64,000 nt of DNA from Kribbella pratensis. Lineage in GTDB: Bacteria; Actinomycetota; Actinomycetes; Propionibacteriales; Kribbellaceae. Of the stretch, positions 1-6,844 are shown piece after piece (position 1 is the first letter of the stretch; the number at the start of each line of letters is the position of its first letter). Under the pieces are notes generated by a model. That model saw nothing but the letters and a program-made list of their open reading frames with translations, made no database searches and was not told where the DNA came from. The stretch lies in the NCBI RefSeq assembly GCF_004366075.1, contig NZ_SODU01000001.1:1-64000 (forward strand), written 5' to 3'. A program made the translations under genes and the position numbers.

Positions 1-311
1 CCGCACCGCCCACCGCACCGGCCACCGCACCGGCCACCGCACCGGCCACCGCACCGGCCCACCGCACCGGCCACCGCACCGGCCACCGCACCGGCCACCG
101 CACCGGCCACCGCACCGGCCACCGCACCGGCCACCGCACCGGCCACCGCACCGGCCACCGCACCGGCCACCGCACCGGCCACCGCACCGGCCCACGCACC
201 GGCCCACGCACAGCCCACCGCACCGGCCCACGCACAGCCCACCGCACCGGCCCACGCACCGGCCCACGCACCGGCCCACGCACCGCCCCACGCACCGCCC
301 ACCGCACGCTT
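1..311. repeat. 12-bp GC-rich tandem array
   Basis: About two dozen tandem copies of a 12-bp unit (CACCGCACCGGC) fill the left edge. The first ~190 bases are almost pure. The rightmost third drifts to variants such as GGCCCACGCACC and GCCCCACGCACC. A one-base insertion near position 58 shifts phase. In one frame the unit reads Thr-Ala-Pro-Ala and in another His-Arg-Thr-Gly. The forward frame from base 3 has no stop until 501, which means little in so simple a sequence. The array continues beyond the left edge, so its full length is unknown. It could be the 3' end of a Pro/Ala-rich gene or an intergenic minisatellite. Confidence 0.9.
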
Positions 312-558
312 GGCCCATGCGCCGTTCCCGTCCCGCGTCCCGTACTACGCCGGCGCCTTAGCCCACCGCATATGCTTCGGCCGCGCCTTTCGCGCAGAAC
401 TTCGTTGGCTGGGTGGAACCGCTCCAGGACGCGATCCGGCCGGCTGCCCACCATGAGCCGACTCCCCGCCGTATACACGTTTCCCGGTAGGTCGAGCATG
501 TGACGTTTCCCCTTGTGGATAAGGGAAAACCAGCTGGCCCCACCTCGCTGATGCGGCA

Positions 559-579
559 TAGAATCGAACACATGTTCGA
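559..579 (+). promoter_or_regulatory. SOS (LexA) box overlapping a leaderless start
   Basis: TCGAACACATGTTCGA at 564-579 has perfect TCGAAC and GTTCGA half-sites, four bases apart. It matches the actinobacterial LexA box as I know it. A -10-like TAGAAT lies at 559-564. Its expected start point, about 7 bases downstream, falls on the A of the ATG at 572, which is inside the box. The promoter, operator and start codon are therefore superimposed, and the transcript is probably leaderless. LexA boxes at 13E12-family genes are known in Mycobacterium tuberculosis. The assignment here is by motif only. Confidence 0.75.
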
Positions 580-2821
580 GGAAGATCTGGAGTCGATCCC
601 CACCCGCGACCTGCTGGAACAGGCCGCCGACTGCCGCACGATCGCCAACCGGGCCGACGCACGGCTGCTGGAATGCGCCCAGACGTACGCCGACCGCTTC
701 CACCCCTCGATCTGCGAACCCCGCCCCACCCGCCGCGCCTATGACGGCCGCGAACGCGCCGTGATCCTGGGCGGCGACGGCTGCCCAGCAATCGCCGAGT
801 TCGCGATCGCCGAATTCGCCGTCGTGCTCGGAGTCTCGCCCGGCGTCGGCCAGGTTCTGCTCGCCGACGCCCTCGCCCTGCGGCACCGGTTCCCCCGCAC
901 CTGGGCGAGGATCCAGGCCGGCGAGGCCACCCCGTGGAAGGCCCGCCAGATCGTCCGGGCATGTATGAACCTCGACCACGCCGCCGCGGAGTACGTCGAC
1001 CGCAAGGTCGCCGCGATCGTCGACACCCTGCCGCCGTACCGGCTGGAAAAGATCGTCCGCGCCGCCCGCAAACACGCCGACCCCGCCCGCGCCACCGCCG
1101 AGGCCACGCAGGCCGCCGACGAACGGGGTGTCTATGTCGGGCGCGGGGACGGCCACGGCAACAAAACCCTCTACATCAAAGCCCCCGCCGGCGCGGTCAA
1201 CCGCTGCAACGCCACCATCACCGACATCGCCGAAGCCCTCCACAAATTCGGCGACACCCGCCCCGTCCAACACCGCCGCGCCGACGCCATCGAGATCCTC
1301 TCCGACCCCGCCTTCACCCAAGAACTCCTCACCCAAGCCCGCACCCAGCCTCGCCCAAACCCGCCAACCATCCCCACCGAACCCAAACCGGACACCAACC
1401 ACGAACCCCACACCCCCACAACCCCAGAGTGCCCACCCGCGCCGAACAACCCAGCGCCCCCGAACGACGCGACGGTGCAGGACAACGCGGCGGTGCAGGA
1501 CCCAGTGGCGCAGCATGACCCGGTGGTGTGGAACGACCCGGTGGTGCGGAACGACCCGGTCGTGCAGCACGACGGGGTGCAGGACGACGGGGTGCAGGAC
1601 GGCGCGGCCCCGCTGGACGACGGGGTGCTGCCGGGCAACTCCGTGGTGTCGGGCGATGCGATGGTGCCGGTTGGTGAGCACTGCGGGGAGGTGACGCACG
1701 CCAGCCCTCTCGGTCGGCCGCTTCCCGGCTCCCGACGCCGACCGGACCTGCTCAAGCCAGCGGACCTGCTCAAGCCAGCAGACTCGCTCAAGCCAGCGGA
1801 CTCGCTTGAGTCACTCGACCCGGTTGAGTCGCCGGTCCCGATCGGCCTACAGGCGCCGCTCGAATCGCCGCACTCGGGTGAACTGCAAGGGACGCGTGAG
1901 TTGGTGGAGCCTGTCGGTCCGCCCGACGATCCGTGGCTGGAAGCCGCAGCGCCCTACGACCCCGACCCACCAACCGACCTGTACGACCGGCGAACACCAC
2001 CCGAACCCGCCCACTCACGAACCGAACCCGACCAGGGCTCGGCAATGGATCCTGCCGCGCTGCGGGCACTCCGCGCCCGGCTCGCCCAAATCAAGCAAGA
2101 CGCCTACACCAACTCGAGCTGCCCCGCCAACCCCAACGCCCAAAGCAGTCAGCCCGACCCAGCTGGGCCGCATGACCTCGGCAGTTCAGGTGATCCGGGC
2201 AATTCAGGTGACGCGGACAGTTCAGGCGAGCTCGCGCGCCCGGGGACTCCGGCGCGACCGGGTGACGGGGTCAAGGGACAGGTGCGTCCGGTGCAGGTGC
2301 GTCCGCGGCGGGCGGGTGTAGGTCAGGTACGTCCGGCACAGACCGAAGTCATCGTGCACCTCACCGATCACACGCTGGCCACCGGCAGCGGCGTACTGCG
2401 GGCCGAAACCATCGGGCCGCTGCTCGCCACCCAACTCACCGAACTCATCGGCTACGGCCCATACACAGTGAAGCCGGTGATCGACCTGAACGACGCGGTG
2501 GGCGTCGACGCATACGAGATTCCCACCTCGATCCGGGAGCGCGTCAAGCTGATGTATCCCGCCGAGTTGTTCCCCTACGGCACCCGCGAAACCACCAACA
2601 CCATCGACCTCGACCACATCGAGCCATACGACCCTCACGGACCCACCAAACAAACCAGCACCACAAACCTTGCACCGCTCAGTCGCTTCGGCCACCGGGT
2701 GAAGACCCACGCCCGCGGCTGGACCGTCCGCCGGATCGACTACAGGACACTCGAATGGACCACCCCCCACGGCTTCACCTTCGACGTCGACCCCACCGGC
2801 ACCCACCGAGTCGACCCATGA
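572..2821 (+). CDS. DUF222 / HNH endonuclease (13E12-family) protein
   Basis: 749-aa protein. Residues ~1-260 are the DUF222 (13E12 repeat) region. Residues ~265-560 are Pro/Asp-rich and repetitive, with short repeats such as VVQHD/GVQDD and LKPAD. The C-terminus (~676-730) carries an HNH nuclease motif: a DHIEPYDP core followed by NLAPL and HRVKTH, giving the His-Asn-His zinc/nuclease residues. The family is abundant in actinomycetes and predicted to cut DNA; its physiological role is unsettled. I chose the ATG at 572 over an upstream GTG at 500 because a -10 box and an SOS box sit exactly on it. Induction by DNA damage is therefore inferred. The central low-complexity region is probably a flexible linker and varies between family members. 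Confidence 0.85.
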   Translation: MFEEDLESIPTRDLLEQAADCRTIANRADARLLECAQTYADRFHPSICEPRPTRRAYDGRERAVILGGDGCPAIAEFAIAEFAVVLGVSPGVGQVLLADALALRHRFPRTWARIQAGEATPWKARQIVRACMNLDHAAAEYVDRKVAAIVDTLPPYRLEKIVRAARKHADPARATAEATQAADERGVYVGRGDGHGNKTLYIKAPAGAVNRCNATITDIAEALHKFGDTRPVQHRRADAIEILSDPAFTQELLTQARTQPRPNPPTIPTEPKPDTNHEPHTPTTPECPPAPNNPAPPNDATVQDNAAVQDPVAQHDPVVWNDPVVRNDPVVQHDGVQDDGVQDGAAPLDDGVLPGNSVVSGDAMVPVGEHCGEVTHASPLGRPLPGSRRRPDLLKPADLLKPADSLKPADSLESLDPVESPVPIGLQAPLESPHSGELQGTRELVEPVGPPDDPWLEAAAPYDPDPPTDLYDRRTPPEPAHSRTEPDQGSAMDPAALRALRARLAQIKQDAYTNSSCPANPNAQSSQPDPAGPHDLGSSGDPGNSGDADSSGELARPGTPARPGDGVKGQVRPVQVRPRRAGVGQVRPAQTEVIVHLTDHTLATGSGVLRAETIGPLLATQLTELIGYGPYTVKPVIDLNDAVGVDAYEIPTSIRERVKLMYPAELFPYGTRETTNTIDLDHIEPYDPHGPTKQTSTTNLAPLSRFGHRVKTHARGWTVRRIDYRTLEWTTPHGFTFDVDPTGTHRVDP

Positions 2822-3201
2822 GGCCATGCCGTCGAGGTCGAATGCCCGTCGGTGAGGCGCAACGCGTCCGGGTTCACCGACTGGGCCGACGGCCAGATCG
2901 TCGTCGACGCATCGGCCAGCGCACCCGGGTGCCGACGCAGCAGCCACCGCCTCGTACTCCAGTTGTAGTTCGTGATCAGGCGGCGTGGCGGTCCCGGAAG
3001 CGGAACGTCGACTGCTCGATGATCCCGGGTTGTCTCGACTCGGGAAGAACGATCGACCGGTACGAGATACCCAACGGGCGGATCCCGTATGTGCCCCGAA
3101 GCATCCGATCGCTTAGTGCGGACCCGTCCGCCTTCACCATCAGCAGCCGGGGCGCCATCGGCAGATGACGGCGTCCTCCACCAGACTGGGACGGCGCCGC
3201 G
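2822..3201. other. Intergenic stretch with possible decayed coding traces
   Basis: No confident gene. Directly after the HNH stop, the frame from 2828 to the TAG at 2966 reads like coding sequence (contains ASGFTDWADGQIVVDA) but has no start of its own and could be decayed 3' coding sequence. On the minus strand a 60-codon frame (3158 down to 2976) ends inside the 30-bp inverted repeat. It lacks a well-placed ribosome site and I could not recognise it. Confidence 0.4.
2951..2980 (+). repeat. 30-bp inverted repeat, left copy
   Basis: This 30-base segment matches the reverse complement of 4141-4170 at 28 of 30 positions. The two copies face each other across ~1.16 kb that contains a single gene, a pyridoxamine-phosphate-oxidase-like protein. 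The shared core is GTAGTTCGTGATCAGG. It could be a mobile or extragenic repeat family or the ends of a small non-autonomous element. No target-site duplication was seen. Confidence 0.85.
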
Positions 3202-3747
3202 TCACGCCGGTGACAGCCGCAGGAGGTCGTGATAGGTCTCGGGCTCGCCTACCGAGGTCGCCGAGGTCCCGCGCCGGACAAACTCACGCCCGTCCGGCCA
3301 ACGGGCGACGAACTGATCACCCGTGGCATCGTCGTAACGGATGACGGTGATGTCAGTGACATCGACCGCGAACAGATGGAAGTGGCCGGGCACGGGACGC
3401 CAGCCGAGGGCGTCTGCGACCGCGTCCGCGTAGCGACGCTGAATCGCGGCGTCGTCAGTCGGCTCGGCGCGGCCGCGCACCTTGTACTCACCCTCGCCGC
3501 CATCGCGGCTCGTGATCACACTGTGCACGAGGATCCGCGGGTCACGCAGCAGGTCACGTGCCTTGGTCGACCCCCACATCATGGACAGCCAGAGATCGCC
3601 GTCCATCACATACGGCTCGACCGGGCTGAGCCGCGGCGTGCCGTCGCGCCTGATCGTGGCGACGAGGACGACTCCCGGATCCAGCAGCCGTCGGCGCCCG
3701 AACTCGATCAGACGCGGCTGACGGGATTCGATCTCGGCCCAACGCAT
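3202..3747 (-). CDS. Pyridoxamine 5'-phosphate oxidase family (FMN-binding split barrel)
   Basis: 181-aa protein of the split-barrel flavin or F420-binding superfamily. Family-like segments include PGVVLVATIRRDGTPRLSPV near the N-terminus and LWLSMMWGSTKARDLLRDPR after it. Members reduce small molecules or oxidise pyridoxine phosphate; this one is too divergent to assign a substrate. I start it at the internal ATG (3747) because GAGGAGG lies five bases upstream. A further ATG nine codons upstream has no such site. It stands alone, flanked on both sides by the 30-bp inverted repeat copies, in a region otherwise poor in genes. Confidence 0.75.
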   Translation of the reverse strand: MRWAEIESRQPRLIEFGRRRLLDPGVVLVATIRRDGTPRLSPVEPYVMDGDLWLSMMWGSTKARDLLRDPRILVHSVITSRDGGEGEYKVRGRAEPTDDAAIQRRYADAVADALGWRPVPGHFHLFAVDVTDITVIRYDDATGDQFVARWPDGREFVRRGTSATSVGEPETYHDLLRLSPA

Positions 3748-3818
3748 GGTGTCCTCCTCGGTGAGCGCCGTCATCAGTCACCGTCCTACACCGGCCCACG
3801 GACATTCGCAGGCGTGAC

Positions 3819-3862
3819 GGCACGCCTACTGCACGCCTAGTGCACGCCTAGTGCACGCCTAC
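3819..3862. repeat. 11-bp tandem repeat, four copies
   Basis: Four consecutive copies of TGCACGCCTAG or one-to-two-base variants (GGCACGCCTAC, TGCACGCCTAG twice, TGCACGCCTAC). They lie ~70 bp upstream of the minus-strand flavin-oxidase-like gene. The 11-bp period is close to one helical turn, so stacked protein binding is possible, but slippage expansion is equally likely. Confidence 0.85.
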
Positions 3863-4417
3863 TCCGCTCGCCGAACGGCGGCCCTTCCGGCATCTGCACC
3901 GCCGCCAACTGCCACGGCACACCGACCAGCCGGCCCAGCGCTCGCCGCGGCGCGAGCCCTCTGGACTGGAACGCCGGCCGCGGCTAACCGGGGTTCACCA
4001 GCTTCGGCCCGCCTGTTCACCCGGCTGCTCCGCCACGCCGACCGACAACCTTGGACACCTTCGGCGCTGGTCACACCGGCGACGCCGCCACCAAGCCCGA
4101 ACTCGCGACTGCCACCGCCGCCGCCAAATAGGCCAACTCACCTGATCACGAACTACGACTGGAGTACTAGGCGGGACTAGCAGCTCGGTGGCGGCCAGTC
4201 GGCATGCCCGGCCAGTTTGTCCTCGCACCAGGAGGGCAACGGCGCCGAATCTGGCACGATCGACATATCGCTCGGCGGTGCCGCGCCAGCAGCGAGTCGG
4301 CGAGTCGGCGAGTCCCACGGGTGCGGCTGTCCCACGATCTGCACACGTCGGGCGAAGGGGGCGGGGCAGCGTGGGGATTCCCGCTGGGCCGGGAAAGTTG
4401 CCTTGGGCTACGAGTGA
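3863..4417. other. Gene-poor intergenic stretch
   Basis: No gene supported. It contains the right copy of the 30-bp inverted repeat (4141-4170) and a short GAGTCGGC triplication near 4293-4315. All open frames here have low-complexity Pro/Arg/Ala composition. Confidence 0.5.
4141..4170 (-). repeat. 30-bp inverted repeat, right copy
   Basis: Reverse-complement partner of 2951-2980, differing at two positions. See the left copy. It lies in non-coding sequence about 400 bp upstream of the minus-strand flavin-oxidase-like gene. Confidence 0.85.
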
Positions 4418-4789
4418 TCAGCCGCTGGGGCAGGGGAGACCGGAGCCGTCGAGGCCGTCGGAGGGGTTGGATGGGGTGTCGGTGAGTACGACGGTGCCGC
4501 CGAGGCTGCCGAGCAATGCGGCGGTCAGGAGGATGCCGGCGAGGGCGGTCAGGCCACGGCTGGATCGGAGGAGGGCGACGCTCGAACAGGCGGCTGCCAC
4601 CAGGCACATCGCGATGCCGACGAGTGTGACGACGCCGACCTGGGGGAGTGGCGGGACGTGGTGACAGTCTTCGGCCAGGACGGTTTCCAGCCAGCGTTGG
4701 CGGCGAGACCAGCGGTACCAGTAGGCAAGCGCGCCGACGCTCAACGCCAGTACGCCGCCGAGGATGAGTCCGAGGGAGCGTCGCCTCAT
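4418..4789 (-). CDS. Small membrane protein of unknown function
   Basis: 123-aa protein with probably three hydrophobic spans: LGLILGGVLALSVGALAYWY at the N-terminus, VGVVTLVGIAMCLVAAACSS in the middle and LTALAGILLTAALLGSLGGT near the C-terminus, with a short polar tail. A Cys/His-containing loop (EDCHHVPPLP) separates spans one and two. I do not recognise the family. The ATG overlaps the stop of a 22-codon frame upstream (ATGA), so translation of the two may be coupled. The frame stays open far upstream, but that part is arginine- and glycine-rich repeat translation and is not credible protein. Confidence 0.55.
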   Translation of the reverse strand: MRRRSLGLILGGVLALSVGALAYWYRWSRRQRWLETVLAEDCHHVPPLPQVGVVTLVGIAMCLVAAACSSVALLRSSRGLTALAGILLTAALLGSLGGTVVLTDTPSNPSDGLDGSGLPCPSG

Positions 4790-4854
4790 ACGAGCGGAGC
4801 GCCGTCGGGTGCTACACCGGCGAGAGGTCCGACAGGGATCAGTTCGACCTGCAT
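4786..4854 (-). CDS. Possible 22-aa leader peptide coupled to the membrane gene
   Basis: ATG at 4854 preceded by a purine-rich GGGAAGGCGGGAG stretch. The 22-residue product (MQVELIPVGPLAGVAPDGAP...) ends at a TGA that overlaps the ATG of the following membrane-protein gene by four bases. Such overlaps usually signal translational coupling. It is too short to judge by composition, so it may be a genuine small protein, a leader or chance. Confidence 0.35.
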   Translation of the reverse strand: MQVELIPVGPLAGVAPDGAPLV

Positions 4855-4950
4855 GACCGCTCCCGCCTTCCCGCGTTGAGCGAATCAGCCTAGGACTCCC
4901 CAGGGTCGGCCCGCAGTGGACCCTGTGCCAAGCACGGCCCGCGGTAGATC

Positions 4951-5180
4951 CCGGCCCAGCACACCGGAGGCGGCCCGCACTAAGCCCCGGCCCAGCACAC
5001 CGGAGGCGGCCCGCACTAGGCCCCGGCCCAAGCACGCCGGCGTGGCCCGCAGTAGGCCCCGGGCCAAGCACGCTGTGGGGTGGGTCCTCGGTCAAGCAGG
5101 CCGGGGTGGGCCTTTGGTCAAGCACGCCTGGGGTGGGCCACGTCAAGCATGCTTGGGTTAGGCCTCCGCTCAAGCACGCT
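4951..5180. repeat. Decaying 36-bp tandem array
   Basis: Three consecutive 36-bp units at 4951-4986, 4987-5022 and 5023-5058. The first two differ at one base; the third is more diverged. They continue rightward as progressively degenerate, shorter copies sharing a core (C/T)CAAGCACGC, seen at ~5059, 5091, 5117, 5142 and 5169. There are no spacers between units, so this is not CRISPR. It abuts the stop codon of the DNA-ligase remnant. Confidence 0.85.
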
Positions 5181-5352
5181 GGGGGCGTCCTTCCAGGACG
5201 AGCAGTCGCAGGAACCGCTGCTCGCCCGCTGTCGTCCGAGCGAACAACCCGTCCACCGGAGCCGGTCGGCGGGCCTGTACGCCGGTGCCCGACATCTCCG
5301 CCAGCTCCGCGAACGTCGCGTCGACCTCCTCGACCGTGACCGTTGGCTCGGT
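5170..5352 (-). pseudogene. Remnant of an ATP-dependent DNA ligase (LigB-like)
   Basis: The minus-strand frame from ~5352 to the TGA at 5170 reads TEPTVTVEEVDATFAELAEM followed by SGTGVQARRPAPVDGLFAR and EQRFLRLLVLEGRPQRA. From memory of the family this resembles the N-terminal domain of actinobacterial ATP-dependent DNA ligases, where a ...EVD..FAEIA..SG.GS... helix is followed by EQRFL..LL.GELRQGAL. The catalytic KxDG nucleotidyltransferase domain is absent. The frame stops exactly where the GELRQGA motif should follow, and no start precedes it. I read it as a pseudogene fragment left after deletion or repeat expansion. Confidence 0.55.
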
Positions 5353-5657
5353 GGATGGTGACGGTGGGGTCCTTCGCCTCGAACGCAGGCGTGCACATCT
5401 CCACCTGCACCGGCACCAGCTGCACCACCTGCGCCTGCACCGCCTGCGCCTGCAGCGCCTGCACCGGCATCCCCTGCGTCGGCAGCAGCTGCGCCGGCCG
5501 GCTGTCGCGGCACGATCCGGCCCGGCGGCCGAGGCGTTCCCTGATGCCGTAGAGGTTCTGAACCGCTGTCACTCAGGGGCCGAGGGTGGTGCTCGGTCAA
5601 AGCACGAGCGGATCGCGTTGAAGCCCGGAACCGGGCAAGCAGCCGGGGTGAGTGGGA
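5353..5657. other. Low-complexity intergenic stretch
   Basis: Contains a short-period GCAGGCGCAGGC-type repeat on the minus strand (about 5395-5500) that would encode Ala/Gly or Gln/Val runs. It could be the degraded upstream part of the DNA-ligase remnant. No intact gene is supported. Confidence 0.4.
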
Positions 5658-5743
5658 TTAGCGTTAAAAGTTGTGGTCGGGGTTGAGGTCTTGACGGGGT
5701 GCGGCGTGACTCAGTAGCTTGCAGGGGTTGTTTTTAACGTTAA
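5658..5743 (+). promoter_or_regulatory. Promoter with two candidate LacI operators
   Basis: TTAACGTTAA at 5734-5743 is a perfect 10-bp palindrome with the CG centre typical of LacI/GalR operators. TTAGCGTTAA at 5658-5667 differs from it by one base and lies 76 bp upstream. Between them are TTGACG (5691-5696) and TAGCTT (5715-5720) with an 18-bp spacer, a plausible sigma-70-like promoter. Two operators flanking a promoter fit autoregulation with DNA looping by the LacI-family protein encoded just downstream. Confidence 0.6.
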
Positions 5744-5762
5744 TATCAGCCGGGAGGCGGGG

Positions 5763-6833
5763 ATGGTGCGGCAGCACACCAGTCGGGGCCCGGCTCCGCA
5801 TGGGCACGTGACGCTTGCGCAGGTGGCGCAGCGGGCTGGGGTGTCGGCGCAGTCGGTGTCGAATGCGCTCAACAATCCCGATCGGCTCGCGCCGGAGACC
5901 CGGAAGCGGATCCTGGCCGCCGTCGAGGAGCTGGGCTACGAGCCGAATCTGAGCGCTCGCGCCCTGCGCAACCGGAGCTCGTCGCTGATCGCGTTCAAGA
6001 TGCGCCCGTCCCGCCCGGACAAGGCGTCGCTCCTCATGGACGACTTCCTGTATGTACTGAACGCAGCCGCCGTCGAGGCCGGCTACCACCTGATCCTGTG
6101 TCATGCCGAGGACGGCCCGGCCGGCGAGATCAAGGCGTACCGGGACCTGCTGAAGAAGACCTCGATCGACGCTTTCGTGCTGGCCGAGACGCATCACAAC
6201 GACGACCGGGTTGCCGCGCTGCGTTCCTGGGGTGTGCCGTTCGCCTCGTTCGGCCGCTCCTGGGACGGCGACGACAGCCTCGCATGGGTCGACGTCGACG
6301 GCCGCGCCGGCACCCGCGCCGCGACCGACCATGTGGCAGCGCAAGGACACACAAGGATCGGCCACATCGGCTGGCTTGCGGAGTCCGAGCTCGGCCAGGA
6401 CCGTCGCGAAGGCTGGCTCGACGCCTGTCGCGAACGGGACCTCGAGACCGACCTGCAGGCCGCGGTCGTGGACTCTCTCGAAGCCGGCTGCCAGGCCGCA
6501 CATCGCATGCTCGATGCCTCGCGTCCCGCGACTGCGCTGGTCTGTGCGTCCGACACCCTCGCGCTCGGCGTGATGCGGGCGCTGCACGAAAGAGGCCTGC
6601 GGCCCGGGGTCGACGTCGCGATCACCGGGTACGACGACTCACCGACCGCCGCCCTGGTGAGTCCGGGACTGACCACTCTGCGCCAGCCGATCGACGAGGT
6701 CGGACGGCAGCTGATCCAGGCCATCGACAACCTGATGGCCGGCGATCCCCGCCAGCCGCAACACGTCCTGCTCGAACCTGAACTCGTCGTCCGCGGATCG
6801 AGCCTGCCCGGACCACGCACGCATACCTCCTGA
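5763..6833 (+). CDS. LacI/GalR family transcriptional regulator
   Basis: 356-aa regulator. The N-terminal helix-turn-helix (about residues 18-65: VTLAQVAQRAGVSAQSVSNA, then LNNPDRLAPETRKRI) and the hinge helix with NLSARALRN are canonical. The remainder is a periplasmic-binding-like effector domain ending in LTTLRQPIDEVGRQ. GGGAGG lies upstream of the ATG. It is followed after 11 bases by the large exported glycosidase-like gene, so the two probably form one transcript and the ligand is probably a breakdown product of that enzyme's polysaccharide. Two matching palindromes upstream suggest autoregulation. Confidence 0.92.
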   Translation: MVRQHTSRGPAPHGHVTLAQVAQRAGVSAQSVSNALNNPDRLAPETRKRILAAVEELGYEPNLSARALRNRSSSLIAFKMRPSRPDKASLLMDDFLYVLNAAAVEAGYHLILCHAEDGPAGEIKAYRDLLKKTSIDAFVLAETHHNDDRVAALRSWGVPFASFGRSWDGDDSLAWVDVDGRAGTRAATDHVAAQGHTRIGHIGWLAESELGQDRREGWLDACRERDLETDLQAAVVDSLEAGCQAAHRMLDASRPATALVCASDTLALGVMRALHERGLRPGVDVAITGYDDSPTAALVSPGLTTLRQPIDEVGRQLIQAIDNLMAGDPRQPQHVLLEPELVVRGSSLPGPRTHTS

Positions 6834-6844
6834 AGGGACCCAAG

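Noticed and set aside
1..503. Open frame through the 12-bp array (TAPA/HRTG repeat protein)
   Set aside because: No start, a frame-changing insertion near 58, and stop-free frames are expected in such repeats; may be a gene end, but this cannot be supported.
2976..3158. 60-codon minus-strand frame
   Set aside because: No good ribosome site, ends inside an inverted repeat, and no family recognised.
4951..5180. 36-bp repeats resembling CRISPR in unit length
   Set aside because: Units are directly adjacent with no unique spacers, decay gradually, and no cas genes are near.
5118..5600. Ala/Gly-rich minus-strand frame over the ligase remnant
   Set aside because: Composition comes from a GCAGGC-type repeat; the ligase-like similarity is in another frame.
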